Positions 1 through 8,524 of a stretch of DNA of 64,000 nucleotides are shown here, in pieces. The stretch lies in the NCBI GenBank assembly GCA_009692585.1, contig SHYX01000026.1, positions 1-64,000 on the forward strand. Reading direction: 5' to 3'. Position 1 is the stretch's first letter. Each line of letters starts with the position of its first letter. The translations under genes and the position numbers were made by a program. The notes below the pieces were generated by a model. It was not told the origin of the DNA. It saw only the letters and a program-made list of their open reading frames with translations, and did not search any database. Source of the stretch: Myxococcales bacterium (lineage in GTDB: Bacteria; Myxococcota; UBA796; SXON01).

Positions 1-223
1 GCGCTAACGGCGCGCGCGGGTTCAGGCGCATCCAAATTCCGAAGTGTTGCACCCCCGGGCGCCGCACCGGTGCGGCCCGGCGGGCGTCGAGCTGATCGTC
101 GGTGACCAGGTAGAGGATGTCCAGCCCCGCGAACGCGAGGCGCTCCGCCATGCTCGCGGAGAGGCATGTCTTCCAGACGCCGCCCTTCCAGGACGAGACC
201 ACGGTGGTCTGGAGCTGAGGCAT
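1..223 (-). CDS. ParA/MinD-like ATPase, N-terminal part (runs off the window)
   Basis: Reading from the ATG at 223 toward base 1, the frame is open to the window edge (about 74 residues). The start reads MPQLQTTVVSSWKGGVWKT, then CLSASMAERLAFAGLDILYL. This matches the first strand, deviant Walker A loop and first helix of ParA/MinD-type P-loop ATPases, which act in DNA partition, plasmid maintenance or protein positioning. The family motif is KGGvGKT-T/S; here the central Gly is Trp and the residue after KT is Cys. A ParA-like fold is therefore well supported, but ATP hydrolysis is doubtful. The rest of the gene lies outside the window. It sits next to two transposase scraps, so it may belong to a decayed mobile element. 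Confidence 0.6.
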   Translation of the reverse strand, partial: MPQLQTTVVSSWKGGVWKTCLSASMAERLAFAGLDILYLVTDDQLDARRAAPVRRPGVQHFGIWMRLNPRAPLA

Positions 224-372
224 GGCGGTATCGCTCGCGGCCTCGGGCAAGATGGGTAGGGTCTCAACGGCCCGGAGCGTGACCCATCAGCGACACCATG
301 TAGGCGCTCGGTCCGCCACCGCTTACCCACGCGCCGATGCACCCGCGCCGCTGCATATCCCCGTCCGCACCG

Positions 373-537
373 TCACTTCGGGTGGTAGTGCTGGAGGTGC
401 GCCCGCTTGAAGGCGGCCGGGGTCAGCTGGGCGGAGGTCATCGCGAACTTGGACGCGTGCGTGCCGACCCGCTCGAACACCCAGGTGAGGTACTCCTGGA
501 CATCGATGCGGTGGTTTCGCGCCGTGGCGACGATGGG
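373..537 (-). pseudogene. IS66-family transposase, C-terminal remnant
   Basis: The minus strand encodes about 54 residues ending in TGA at 373-375, with core TARNHRIDVQEYLTWVFERV followed by a segment with QLTPAAFKR. This resembles the short C-terminal domain of IS66 transposases (pattern A.a.g.....YL..vf..l......-LlP). The frame is cut upstream by an in-frame TGA at 538-540 and no start or catalytic DDE part is present, so this is a remnant. No terminal inverted repeats were found. Similarity is by pattern memory, not by search. Confidence 0.55.
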
Positions 538-584
538 TCACGCAGCTACCCGCTACGCCCCCCGGTCCGCGGCCACGCCTTGCG

Positions 585-733
585 TCACCTTGCGCCACCC
601 CGCGTTCCGGCACCCCAGATACGCTTCATTCCGACGCGCACCCGCCCATCCGGTAGCCGCTCCAGCCGCTTCACCACCAGCGGGGGCCGCAGGATGTACC
701 GGCACAGGCGCTCCAGCGCGACCCGCTCCGTCG
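585..733 (-). pseudogene. IS91-type (Y2) transposase, C-terminal remnant
   Basis: The minus strand carries about 48 in-frame codons ending in TGA at 585-587, containing ERVALERLCRYILRPP and then RLPDGRVRVGMKRIW. The pairing L.RLCRY..RPPL...RL....DGRV.Y..K..W is the signature found near the C-terminus of IS91-family transposases. The upstream part, including the Y2 catalytic region, is missing; the frame runs into the 3' end of the iron-sulphur gene and has no start of its own. Together with the IS66 scrap 47 bases away, this marks an old insertion site. Confidence 0.6.
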
Positions 734-739
734 CCGGTA

Positions 740-1834
740 TCAGAGTTCCACCACCCACTCGCCCCCCCCGTTCGGCGTCCCGGCGTCCGCGTCGTTGGTC
801 AGCCGAAGCACCCCGCGCGGGCAGACGTGGGCGCACATGCCGCAGCCGACGCAACTGGCGCGACGCACGTCCAGGTTGGCCATGGCATAGGCGCGCACGT
901 CGATGCCCATCTCGCAGTAGACCGAGCAGTTCCCGCAGCTGATGCACATGTCCTTCTTGACCGCGATCCGGAAGCGACCGAGCTTCTGGATCAGCCCCAG
1001 GAGGGCGGCCATCGGACACCCGAACCGACACCACACCCGGGTGCCCATCAGCGGGTAGAGGCCCACGCCCGCCACCCCGGAGAACATCGCCCCGATGAAG
1101 AAGGCGTACAGCCCCTTCACCGTCCCCGCGGTGTGCCCGAGCAGCGAACCCTGCTCCGCGGCTACCGCGTCCGCGATGACCAGCCCGGTCATGACGAGGA
1201 CCAGGACCAGGACGCCGTGCACGCTCCACTTCTCGATTCGCCACGCCCGCGTCGAGCGGTCGGAGAGGTGCCGCCAGCCGTCCCCGAAGGTCTCCGCGAG
1301 CCCGCCGCAACCGCACACCCAGGAGCAATAGAACCGCTTGCCGTATCGCCAACCGAGGGCAGGAAAAAGCACCAACGACGCGAAGATGAACCACAGCGCC
1401 GCCGCCGGGGGCAAGGCCGCCAGGGTGTCGGGAAAGAGCTTGTCATACGACAGCGGCCACACGTAGCTAAGGTACAACTCTGGTTTGCCGGCGATGTTCA
1501 ACGCCAGCGGCAGCGAGAAGCCCAGCACGATCTGCACGGTGACCACCGTCACCGTCCGGATGCGATGGTAGCGACTGTTGCCGTGGCGACGAAGCATGAA
1601 GAAGCCGCCCACGACCATGGCAATCGAGTAGAGGAGCCCGTACAGGAACCACTTCGAGGGCAGGTGCAGGGCCGACGCGATGGGGGTGATCACATCGGGG
1701 AACGAGGGGGAAAAGGTGCTCCCCGGTAGGTACAAGAGGAGGTAGAAACTCGTGAGGAGCCCGGCGCTGAGCCACGCGACCGCGCCGCGCGCGCGCAGCG
1801 GACGTTTCCACGTGTCGAGCAGACCCGCCTGCAT
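740..1834 (-). CDS. Membrane 4Fe-4S ferredoxin-type protein (NapH/CcoG-like)
   Basis: A 364-residue polytopic membrane protein. The N-terminal part has several hydrophobic segments and two Cys motifs typical of NapH/NosR/RdxA-type proteins: FYCSWVCGCGG and VWCRFGCPM. The C-terminus carries two 4Fe-4S clusters, CISCGNCSVYC at about 297 and CVGCGMCAHVCP at about 328. Such proteins pass electrons across or along the inner membrane to a periplasmic or quinone partner; the substrate here is unknown. The ATG at 1832-1834 overlaps the stop of the FAD oxidoreductase as ATGA, so the two are translationally coupled and probably form one electron-transfer module. The frame is open further upstream, but that part only shadows the oxidoreductase. 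Confidence 0.85.
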   Translation of the reverse strand: MQAGLLDTWKRPLRARGAVAWLSAGLLTSFYLLLYLPGSTFSPSFPDVITPIASALHLPSKWFLYGLLYSIAMVVGGFFMLRRHGNSRYHRIRTVTVVTVQIVLGFSLPLALNIAGKPELYLSYVWPLSYDKLFPDTLAALPPAAALWFIFASLVLFPALGWRYGKRFYCSWVCGCGGLAETFGDGWRHLSDRSTRAWRIEKWSVHGVLVLVLVMTGLVIADAVAAEQGSLLGHTAGTVKGLYAFFIGAMFSGVAGVGLYPLMGTRVWCRFGCPMAALLGLIQKLGRFRIAVKKDMCISCGNCSVYCEMGIDVRAYAMANLDVRRASCVGCGMCAHVCPRGVLRLTNDADAGTPNGGGEWVVEL

Positions 1835-3126
1835 CAGGCACCCTCGTGCAAACACGCCGAGGGCAGGATCGGGAACGGTGCCATGAACTCCTCGTCGAAG
1901 CTTGAGTCCGCCAGATGCTGGTGCACCCAGCCCAACGAGCGGCGCTCGTGGATCCAGCGCAGCCAGACCTCGGTGTTCCAGCGGCGCCCGAGCGCGTTGA
2001 AGCCGACGACTCGGTCGTCCTTGACCACGATTCGTAGGCTCGCGACTTCGCTTGGATGCTGCTGAAACCACGTCTGCCAGTGGCCCGCAGTCGGGTCACG
2101 CCTCACCGGCTCGGCCAGCGGCACATAGCCCGCGGTCGTGTACTCCAGGTCGAAGAACTTCGCGGAGTTGTACCAGGTACTTCGCCGGTAGCTCGCCGAT
2201 TCCCCGACCATCGCCGCCCCGGCCACCCGCCCCTGGTCGCGGGCGGTGTACCACAGGGTCTCCGGCCGACGGCTCCCGTCCGCCCAGGTGACCGTCGCGC
2301 AATCCCCCGCAGCGTAGACGTCGGGCGCGCTGGTGCTGGACAGGTTCGCCGCCGTCTCGACCCCCCCGTCCGTGGCCAGGGCCACCTGCGAGCCGACGAG
2401 AAAGCCGGTGTTGGGGACCACACCGATCGCGCCCACCACGAGGTCGACCTCCAACCGCGCCTCCGTCCCGACCGTCAGCGTCAGCGCCGACCCTCGCTCG
2501 AGGGCGGTCACGGCGGCTCCCGCAACAACGTCCACACCACGCTCGCGGACGTGCGCCTCGACCAGCGCCGCCTCGTCGCGGTCGAGGGCCACGGGCCACG
2601 TCCACGCCTCTCGCACCAGCCAGTGCACGGCCAGCCCGCGAGCGTGCAACACCTCGGCCACCTCCACCCCGATGAGCCCCCCCCCGACCACCGCGGCGCG
2701 TAGGCCCGTCTTGGCTGCGACATCTAGCGCAGCGTGGTCCTGGAGGGACACGTAGTGAAACACCCCGGGGCCGTCGTACGCGCCAACGAGGGGCAGCGGA
2801 CGCGCTCTGCTCCCGACGGCCAGCAGCAGCCGATCGTACGACAGCGCGCCGCCCCGCCGCAACCGTACCCGGTGGTCGAGGCAGTCCACACCCACGACGC
2901 GGTCGCGGACGCGCTCGAAGCGCAGGCGGTCATACAGCCCACGATCGTGGAACTCGGTGTCCTCTAGCCGGAGTTGTCCGCAGAAGACGTACATCATCGC
3001 GGTGCGCGCGAACGGATGGTCCGACTCCTCGGAGACAAGCGTGATGCGGGCGGTCTCGTCGCGCCGACGGATCCCCAAGGCGGCTTCGATGCCCGCAATC
3101 GAGTTCCCGACGATGACGTGGTGCAT
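1834..3126 (-). CDS. FAD/NAD(P)-dependent oxidoreductase
   Basis: A 430-residue class I pyridine nucleotide-disulphide-type oxidoreductase of the nitrite reductase/rubredoxin reductase group. It shows the FAD loop GNSIAG at 7-12, a second dinucleotide site VVGGGLIG at about 146-153, and the FAD-closing motif AAGDCAT at 272-278. The C-terminal 100 or so residues, rich in Trp, are longer than in plain ferredoxin reductases. The start was set at MHHVIVGNS, which places the FAD loop at the N-terminus as usual. It probably takes electrons from NAD(P)H to the coupled downstream iron-sulphur membrane protein. It is divergent from the PEGA gene, with only 35 bases between starts. Confidence 0.85.
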   Translation of the reverse strand: MHHVIVGNSIAGIEAALGIRRRDETARITLVSEESDHPFARTAMMYVFCGQLRLEDTEFHDRGLYDRLRFERVRDRVVGVDCLDHRVRLRRGGALSYDRLLLAVGSRARPLPLVGAYDGPGVFHYVSLQDHAALDVAAKTGLRAAVVGGGLIGVEVAEVLHARGLAVHWLVREAWTWPVALDRDEAALVEAHVRERGVDVVAGAAVTALERGSALTLTVGTEARLEVDLVVGAIGVVPNTGFLVGSQVALATDGGVETAANLSSTSAPDVYAAGDCATVTWADGSRRPETLWYTARDQGRVAGAAMVGESASYRRSTWYNSAKFFDLEYTTAGYVPLAEPVRRDPTAGHWQTWFQQHPSEVASLRIVVKDDRVVGFNALGRRWNTEVWLRWIHERRSLGWVHQHLADSSFDEEFMAPFPILPSACLHEGA

Positions 3127-3161
3127 GGCGCCGCTCCGATGTCGTGCTACCCTGCCACACC

Positions 3162-4208
3162 ATGCCTCTGCTTGTGTTCTGGCTTTTTTTCGTTGGCATC
3201 GTGCTCCCGGCGTCCGCGGCGGATCCGACCGGCGTCGTGAAGCTCTCGGCGTCGGCGCCCGGGGCCGAGGTGTACCTGGACGGATCGCTGATCGGCGCCA
3301 CACCGCTCACCAAGTATCTGACCGTCGGCACCCACAGGCTCCGCATCGTGGCCGACAACTTCGAGCCGTTCGTGCGTCAGATCGAGGTCCAGGCGGACAA
3401 GACCCTCGAGCTGGCCGCGGCGATGACGCCCGGACCCGGCTCGGTGGAGTTCAGCGGCGCCGTCGGGACCACCGTCAGCGTCGGCGGGCACACCTATCCG
3501 GTGCCGGTTCGCCTGCCGTCCCCCGGAACCGGCAGCCTGGTGTGGCGGGGACAGGCACCCGACTTCGAAGCCGGCGAGGGCACGCTGCCGCTGGTCAAGG
3601 GTCGCAACTACCTCGTCACCATCGCCCTGGAGTCGAGCATGGGCGTGGTTGCGGTCACGTCCAAGCCGGCCGGAGCCACCGTCCGCCTCGACGGCAAGGA
3701 GCTTGGTGTCACCCCGGTGAAGGTGCGCGACATCGCCCCCGGGGTACACGGGGTGGAGGTGAGCCTGGACGGCTACGCCACCACCTACAAGAAACTCGAC
3801 ACCGCCGGCGGCGTGCGCGGCACGCTGGACGTGGCGCTCAACAAGGGTGGCGCGGAGCTCGTCGTCAGCACCACGAGCGCCGACGCCACCGTGTTCCTCA
3901 ACGGGGTGGAGGTCGGTCGCGGCACCACGGTGAAGGTGGCGGGGGTGGGCGGCGGCAAGACCGAGGTCACCGTCACCACGGGCACCCGCTCGGTCAGCGG
4001 CAAGGTCGTGGTTCCCAGCTCGGGCTCGGTGCTTGCCCGCGCGACCGACAACACCGTGGTCGAAACCAAACCGCTCACAAGACAGTGGGGCTTCTGGGCC
4101 GCGGTCGGAGGCGGCGCGGTCGCCGCCGGCACCACCGCCGCCGTGGTCGTCGCCGCCAATCAACCCGCACCGGCGCCCGAAGGCGACGTGGTCGTGACCC
4201 TCCCATGA
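3162..4208 (+). CDS. PEGA-domain protein, secreted or anchored
   Basis: A 348-residue protein with an N-terminal signal segment (MPLLVFWLFFVGIVLPASA). It has three PEGA-like beta modules: about 25-85 (VYLDGSLIGATPL), 165-225 (VRLDGKELGVTPV) and 235-285 (VFLNGVEVG). PEGA modules are cell-surface folds often found in deltaproteobacteria. A C-terminal hydrophobic Gly/Ala segment (WGFWAAVGGGAVAAG) may anchor it. A GTG at 3144 is in frame, but the ATG at 3162 puts the signal peptide first. The stop overlaps the start of the repeat lipoprotein, so the pair is likely co-translated and may work together at the envelope; no enzymatic role is visible. Confidence 0.8.
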   Translation: MPLLVFWLFFVGIVLPASAADPTGVVKLSASAPGAEVYLDGSLIGATPLTKYLTVGTHRLRIVADNFEPFVRQIEVQADKTLELAAAMTPGPGSVEFSGAVGTTVSVGGHTYPVPVRLPSPGTGSLVWRGQAPDFEAGEGTLPLVKGRNYLVTIALESSMGVVAVTSKPAGATVRLDGKELGVTPVKVRDIAPGVHGVEVSLDGYATTYKKLDTAGGVRGTLDVALNKGGAELVVSTTSADATVFLNGVEVGRGTTVKVAGVGGGKTEVTVTTGTRSVSGKVVVPSSGSVLARATDNTVVETKPLTRQWGFWAAVGGGAVAAGTTAAVVVAANQPAPAPEGDVVVTLP

Positions 4209-7200
4209 TGGCTCGCTCGCTTCTCGCCTCCCTCGTTCTCGTCGCGTGTACCGCCGATGACGACGGCCGCACCGCGATCGTCGTCGCCGTCGAAGGTGAC
4301 GAGGCCCTCGCCGCCGCCGGAACGTTTGCGCTCTTCGTGGACCCGTCCGAGCCCTATGCCGACGCCGCCGGCGTCGAGCTCACCGCCATCGACGACGACT
4401 GCCTCGCCGATTGGGTGCTCGACGACGACGCGCTGGAGTGTCGCGTCAACGTGGTCGTGCGCGAAGGCGCCTTCGTGTCGGTCGAGCTCCACCAAGGCAG
4501 CAGCGACGCCCCGTTCACCCTGAGCGGTGCCGGCTGGCAGGACGAGGTGCTCACCGTCGGCTCGACGACCTACGGGCCGCTCTCCTTCGTCGAGGGCGAG
4601 GTCCAACATATTCTCTTCACGATGGATCCTCTCGAGAATCCCATCGACGGTTGCCATGACCTCCGCGACGGGGACGACGACGGCTTCACCGACGCCGCCG
4701 ACCCGGACTGCCTCGACGGGACGGCCGAGGTCGGCTTCGGCGCCAACGAGTGCAACGATGGCATCGACAACGATGGCGACGGCGGTCTCGACGGCGACGA
4801 CGACCGCTGCGCGGACGCGTTCGGACTGGCCGAGGCCGGCCCCTGCCAAGACGGTCTCGACAACGACGCCGACGGCTGGAGCGACCTGAACGACCCCGAC
4901 TGCGTCGATCTCGACGACGAAGTGGGCCCCGGCCTGACCCAGTGCAACGACGGCAAAGACAACGACGGCGACGAGGCGGTCGACGCCGACGACCAGCAGT
5001 GCGACTCCGCGCTCGACGACGACGAAGCAACGCCGCCGTGTGCGGACGGCCTCGACAACGACGGCGACGGCTGGACCGACGACGACGACCCCGACTGCTA
5101 CGTCGGCGACGTCGAACTCTCCACCAGCGACACCCTGTGCAACAACGGCATTGACGACGACCTCGACGGAACGATCGACAACGACGACGCCGGCTGCGAG
5201 TCGGCCACCGACGACAGCGAACTCAACCGCTGCGGCGACGACCTCGACAACGATGGCGACGGGTGGACCGACCTGGCCGACCCGGGCTGCACCAGCCTGC
5301 TCGACGACGATGAAGGCGGCCTCGACAGCGCCGCCGCCTGCAGCAACGGGGCCGACGACGACGGCGACGGCTACGCAGACGCGTTCGACGCAGACTGCGC
5401 CAACGCCTACGACGCCTCCGAGTTGGGCGACTGCGAGGACGGGTACGACAACGACGGTGACGACTGGACCGACGCCGACGATCCCGACTGCGCGACGCTC
5501 GGCACCGAACGCAGCTTCGGCGAGACGGCCTGCAACGACAACGTTGACAACGACGCGGACGGAAGGCGCGATGCCGACGACTCTGCTTGCGACGACGCAC
5601 TCGACGACGACGAGACGGACGGCTGCAACGACGGCGTCGACGGCGATGGCGACGGGTGGACCGACGGCGCCGATCCCGACTGCACCACCGGCAGCGAGGA
5701 ACTCGGCTACGGGGCGGGCGAATGCAACGACGGCGTCGACAACGACGGCGACCTGACCTTCGACGCCGGGGACGCGCTGTGCGTGCTCGCGGTGACCGCG
5801 GCGGAAGCCAGCGCGTGTGACAACGGCGTCGACGAAGACGCCGACGGCTGGGCGGACGAGGAGGACCCCGACTGCACGACGGGCGCGGCCGAAAGCGGCT
5901 TCGGGGCCACCGAGTGCAACGACGGGCTCGACAACGAAACCACCATCGACGGGCTCATCGACCGCCTGGATCCCCACTGCAGTGAGGCGCTCGACGACTA
6001 CGAGACCGACTACGCCTGCGCCAACGGCCTCGACGACGACGGCGACGGGTGGACCGACACCGAGGACCCCGCCTGCGCCAGTGCCGTCGGCACTTCGGAA
6101 GCGCCTTCGGTGAGCAGGTACGATTGCAACAACGGCAGCGACGATGACGGCGATGGCTTGGAGGACGGCGACGATCCGGGCTGCGCCAGCGGCAACGACA
6201 ACGACGAAACCGACCCGATCACCGGGTGCAGCGACGGCCTCGACAACGACGGCGACGACTGGACCGACGCCGACGACCCCGATTGCGACGACGGGATCGC
6301 GGAGACCGGACTCTCGGACTCGGCGTGCAACGACGGTGGGGACAACGACGGCGACTTCCTCGTGGACCGCGACGACCTCGACTGCGCCTCCGCCAACGAC
6401 ACCATCGAGGACAGCGCCACCACCGATTGCACCGACGGAGACGACGGCGATCTCGACGGCTGGGTCGACGCCGACGACCCCGACTGTGCCACCGGTGAAG
6501 ACGAGTTGGACTTCGGCTCGACCGTTTGCAACGACGGTAACGACAACGACGCCGACGGCGGCACCGACGCCGACGACCCCGGCTGCGCCACCGCCGCGGA
6601 CGAGGACGAAGAGGACCCCACCGGCGACTGCTTCGACGGCGCCGACAGCGACGGCGACGGCTGGGCCGACGCGGCCGACCCCGACTGCGACGGCGGCACC
6701 GACGAACTCGGCTTCGGCACGGGTGAGTGCAACGACGGGCTGGACAACGACGGGAACCACATCCTCGACGCTGCCGACCCCGGCTGTGCCCGCGCCAGCG
6801 ACCCCGTCGAGGATGCCACCGCCGACGACTGCGTCAACGGCGTGGACGACGATGGCGACGGGTGGACGGACGCCCACGACACCGACTGCGGCACCGTCGG
6901 GGACGAACTGGGCGCCGGCACGCGGGAATGTGACAACGGTCTCGACGACGATCATGACGGCACCATCGATGCCGACGACAGCTCCTGCGCCATCGGCTGG
7001 GACGACGACGAGAGCGCCACCCCGGACGACTGCGACAACGGCAGCGACGACGACGCCGACGGCTGGGTGGACGAGGCGGACCCCGATTGCGCCCTCGATG
7101 GCGACGAGATCGGCTTTGGCGCGCGCGCCTGCAACGACGGCGAGGACGACGACGGCGACGGCGCCGTCGATGCCGACGACGCCGATTGTGACGACGACGG

Positions 7201-8470
7201 CGACGGAAACGAGGCCGCGGACACCGCCTCGTGCACGGACGGGGCCGACGACGACGGCGACGGGTGGACGGACGAGGCCGATGCCGACTGCGCGCTGGGC
7301 GGCTCCGAGGGGGACGGCTACGCGGCTTCCTCGTGCAGCGACGGCGTGGATGACGACGGCGACAGCCTCGCCGACGCCGACGACAGCGATTGCGACGACG
7401 GCTTGGACAACGCCGAAGAGAGCGTCGGCAGCGACTGCACCGACCTCAGCGACGACGATGGCGACGGCTGGACCGACGACGACGACCCCGATTGTGACGC
7501 CAGCGGCTACTCCGCCCTCGGCTGCAACAACGGCCTCGACGACGACGGCGACGGCCTCACCGACGCCGACGACCCCGGCTGCGAAAGCGGCGCTGACGAC
7601 GTCGAAAACGACCCCGCCTCGGGCTGCGCCGACGGGAGCGACAACGACAGCGACGGGTGGACGGACAGCGACGACCCCGACTGCGTGATCGCCACCGCCG
7701 AACGCGGAGCCGTGGGGCCCGCCGCCTGCCACGACGGCCTCGACAACGACGGCGACGGTGCCGAAGATGCGGCCGACAGCGATTGCAGCGACGCCAACGA
7801 CAACCTTGAGACCCCCTCGGGGGCCGGTGGGCCGAGCTGTGTCGACGGCAGCGACGACGACGGCGACGGCTGGGTGGACAGCGACGACCCCGACTGCGCG
7901 TGGCTCGGCGAGGAGTCGGGCCTCGACACCGATTTCGTCTGCAACGACGGCACCGACACCGACGGCGACACGCTCACCGACGCCGACGACCCCGGCTGCC
8001 AGAGAGCGCTCGACGGCGACGAGACCCACACGCCCGAGTGCATGGACGGCGACGACGACGACGGGGACGGTTGGACCGACATCGACGACCCGGTCTGCAC
8101 CACCGACACCGACCTCTTCGAAGACGACGGGCTCGGCGCCAGTGCGTGCAACAACGGCCTCGACGACGATGGCGACGGCCTGGTCGATGCCGGCGACTGG
8201 GGCTGCACCACCGGCGCGGACAGCGACGAGGTCGACCCGCTCACCTCGTGCAACAACGGCACGGACGACGACTGCGACGGCTGGATCGACGTGCTCGACC
8301 CCGACTGCGCCACCCCGATCACCGACACCGAGACCATCGCGTGCGGCGATCCCGCGGCCTTCTCCGGCGACTACCAGTGCAACGACGATGTCGACAACGA
8401 CATCAACAGCTTCAAGGACGCGGACGAGCCGGGCTGCCGGAGCGGCTACGACAACCTCGAGGCGTACTGA
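4205..8470 (+). CDS. Giant Asp/Cys-repeat lipoprotein (MopE-like calcium-binding repeats)
   Basis: A 1421-residue protein. MMARSLLASLVLVAC is a lipoprotein signal with a LVAC lipobox, followed by a non-repeat head to about residue 149. The rest is 38 Cys-initiated repeats of about 30-36 residues. Each contains a DxDxDGxxD loop, such as DNDGDGWTDADDPDC, resembling EF-hand, dockerin or thrombospondin type 3 calcium loops and the Asp-rich motif of MopE-like proteins. Repeats alternate regularly between a W type (DGDGWTDxxDPDC) and a G type (CNDGxDNDGDGxxDxxDPGC), giving about 19 pairs. Two Cys per repeat suggest a disulphide ladder, and the protein must be extremely acidic. The start overlaps the PEGA stop (ATGATG). 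Probable role: extracellular calcium- or metal-binding stalk or coat; this is inference. The open frame upstream of 4205 is a shadow of the PEGA gene. Confidence 0.85.
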   Translation: MMARSLLASLVLVACTADDDGRTAIVVAVEGDEALAAAGTFALFVDPSEPYADAAGVELTAIDDDCLADWVLDDDALECRVNVVVREGAFVSVELHQGSSDAPFTLSGAGWQDEVLTVGSTTYGPLSFVEGEVQHILFTMDPLENPIDGCHDLRDGDDDGFTDAADPDCLDGTAEVGFGANECNDGIDNDGDGGLDGDDDRCADAFGLAEAGPCQDGLDNDADGWSDLNDPDCVDLDDEVGPGLTQCNDGKDNDGDEAVDADDQQCDSALDDDEATPPCADGLDNDGDGWTDDDDPDCYVGDVELSTSDTLCNNGIDDDLDGTIDNDDAGCESATDDSELNRCGDDLDNDGDGWTDLADPGCTSLLDDDEGGLDSAAACSNGADDDGDGYADAFDADCANAYDASELGDCEDGYDNDGDDWTDADDPDCATLGTERSFGETACNDNVDNDADGRRDADDSACDDALDDDETDGCNDGVDGDGDGWTDGADPDCTTGSEELGYGAGECNDGVDNDGDLTFDAGDALCVLAVTAAEASACDNGVDEDADGWADEEDPDCTTGAAESGFGATECNDGLDNETTIDGLIDRLDPHCSEALDDYETDYACANGLDDDGDGWTDTEDPACASAVGTSEAPSVSRYDCNNGSDDDGDGLEDGDDPGCASGNDNDETDPITGCSDGLDNDGDDWTDADDPDCDDGIAETGLSDSACNDGGDNDGDFLVDRDDLDCASANDTIEDSATTDCTDGDDGDLDGWVDADDPDCATGEDELDFGSTVCNDGNDNDADGGTDADDPGCATAADEDEEDPTGDCFDGADSDGDGWADAADPDCDGGTDELGFGTGECNDGLDNDGNHILDAADPGCARASDPVEDATADDCVNGVDDDGDGWTDAHDTDCGTVGDELGAGTRECDNGLDDDHDGTIDADDSSCAIGWDDDESATPDDCDNGSDDDADGWVDEADPDCALDGDEIGFGARACNDGEDDDGDGAVDADDADCDDDGDGNEAADTASCTDGADDDGDGWTDEADADCALGGSEGDGYAASSCSDGVDDDGDSLADADDSDCDDGLDNAEESVGSDCTDLSDDDGDGWTDDDDPDCDASGYSALGCNNGLDDDGDGLTDADDPGCESGADDVENDPASGCADGSDNDSDGWTDSDDPDCVIATAERGAVGPAACHDGLDNDGDGAEDAADSDCSDANDNLETPSGAGGPSCVDGSDDDGDGWVDSDDPDCAWLGEESGLDTDFVCNDGTDTDGDTLTDADDPGCQRALDGDETHTPECMDGDDDDGDGWTDIDDPVCTTDTDLFEDDGLGASACNNGLDDDGDGLVDAGDWGCTTGADSDEVDPLTSCNNGTDDDCDGWIDVLDPDCATPITDTETIACGDPAAFSGDYQCNDDVDNDINSFKDADEPGCRSGYDNLEAY

Positions 8471-8524
8471 CCAGCCTCGCCGTCCGCCGTTTCTGGTTAC
8501 GCCGCGCCCGCTCTGGGGAACCCG

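Noticed and set aside
2957..4204. Extension of the repeat lipoprotein frame upstream of 4205
   Set aside because: It overlaps the PEGA gene in another frame and would destroy the lipoprotein signal peptide at 4205.
4650..8470. Tandem repeat array that could look like a CRISPR
   Set aside because: Repeats are in-frame, diverged protein repeats of about 100 bases with no constant spacer/repeat boundary and encode conserved Asp and Cys.
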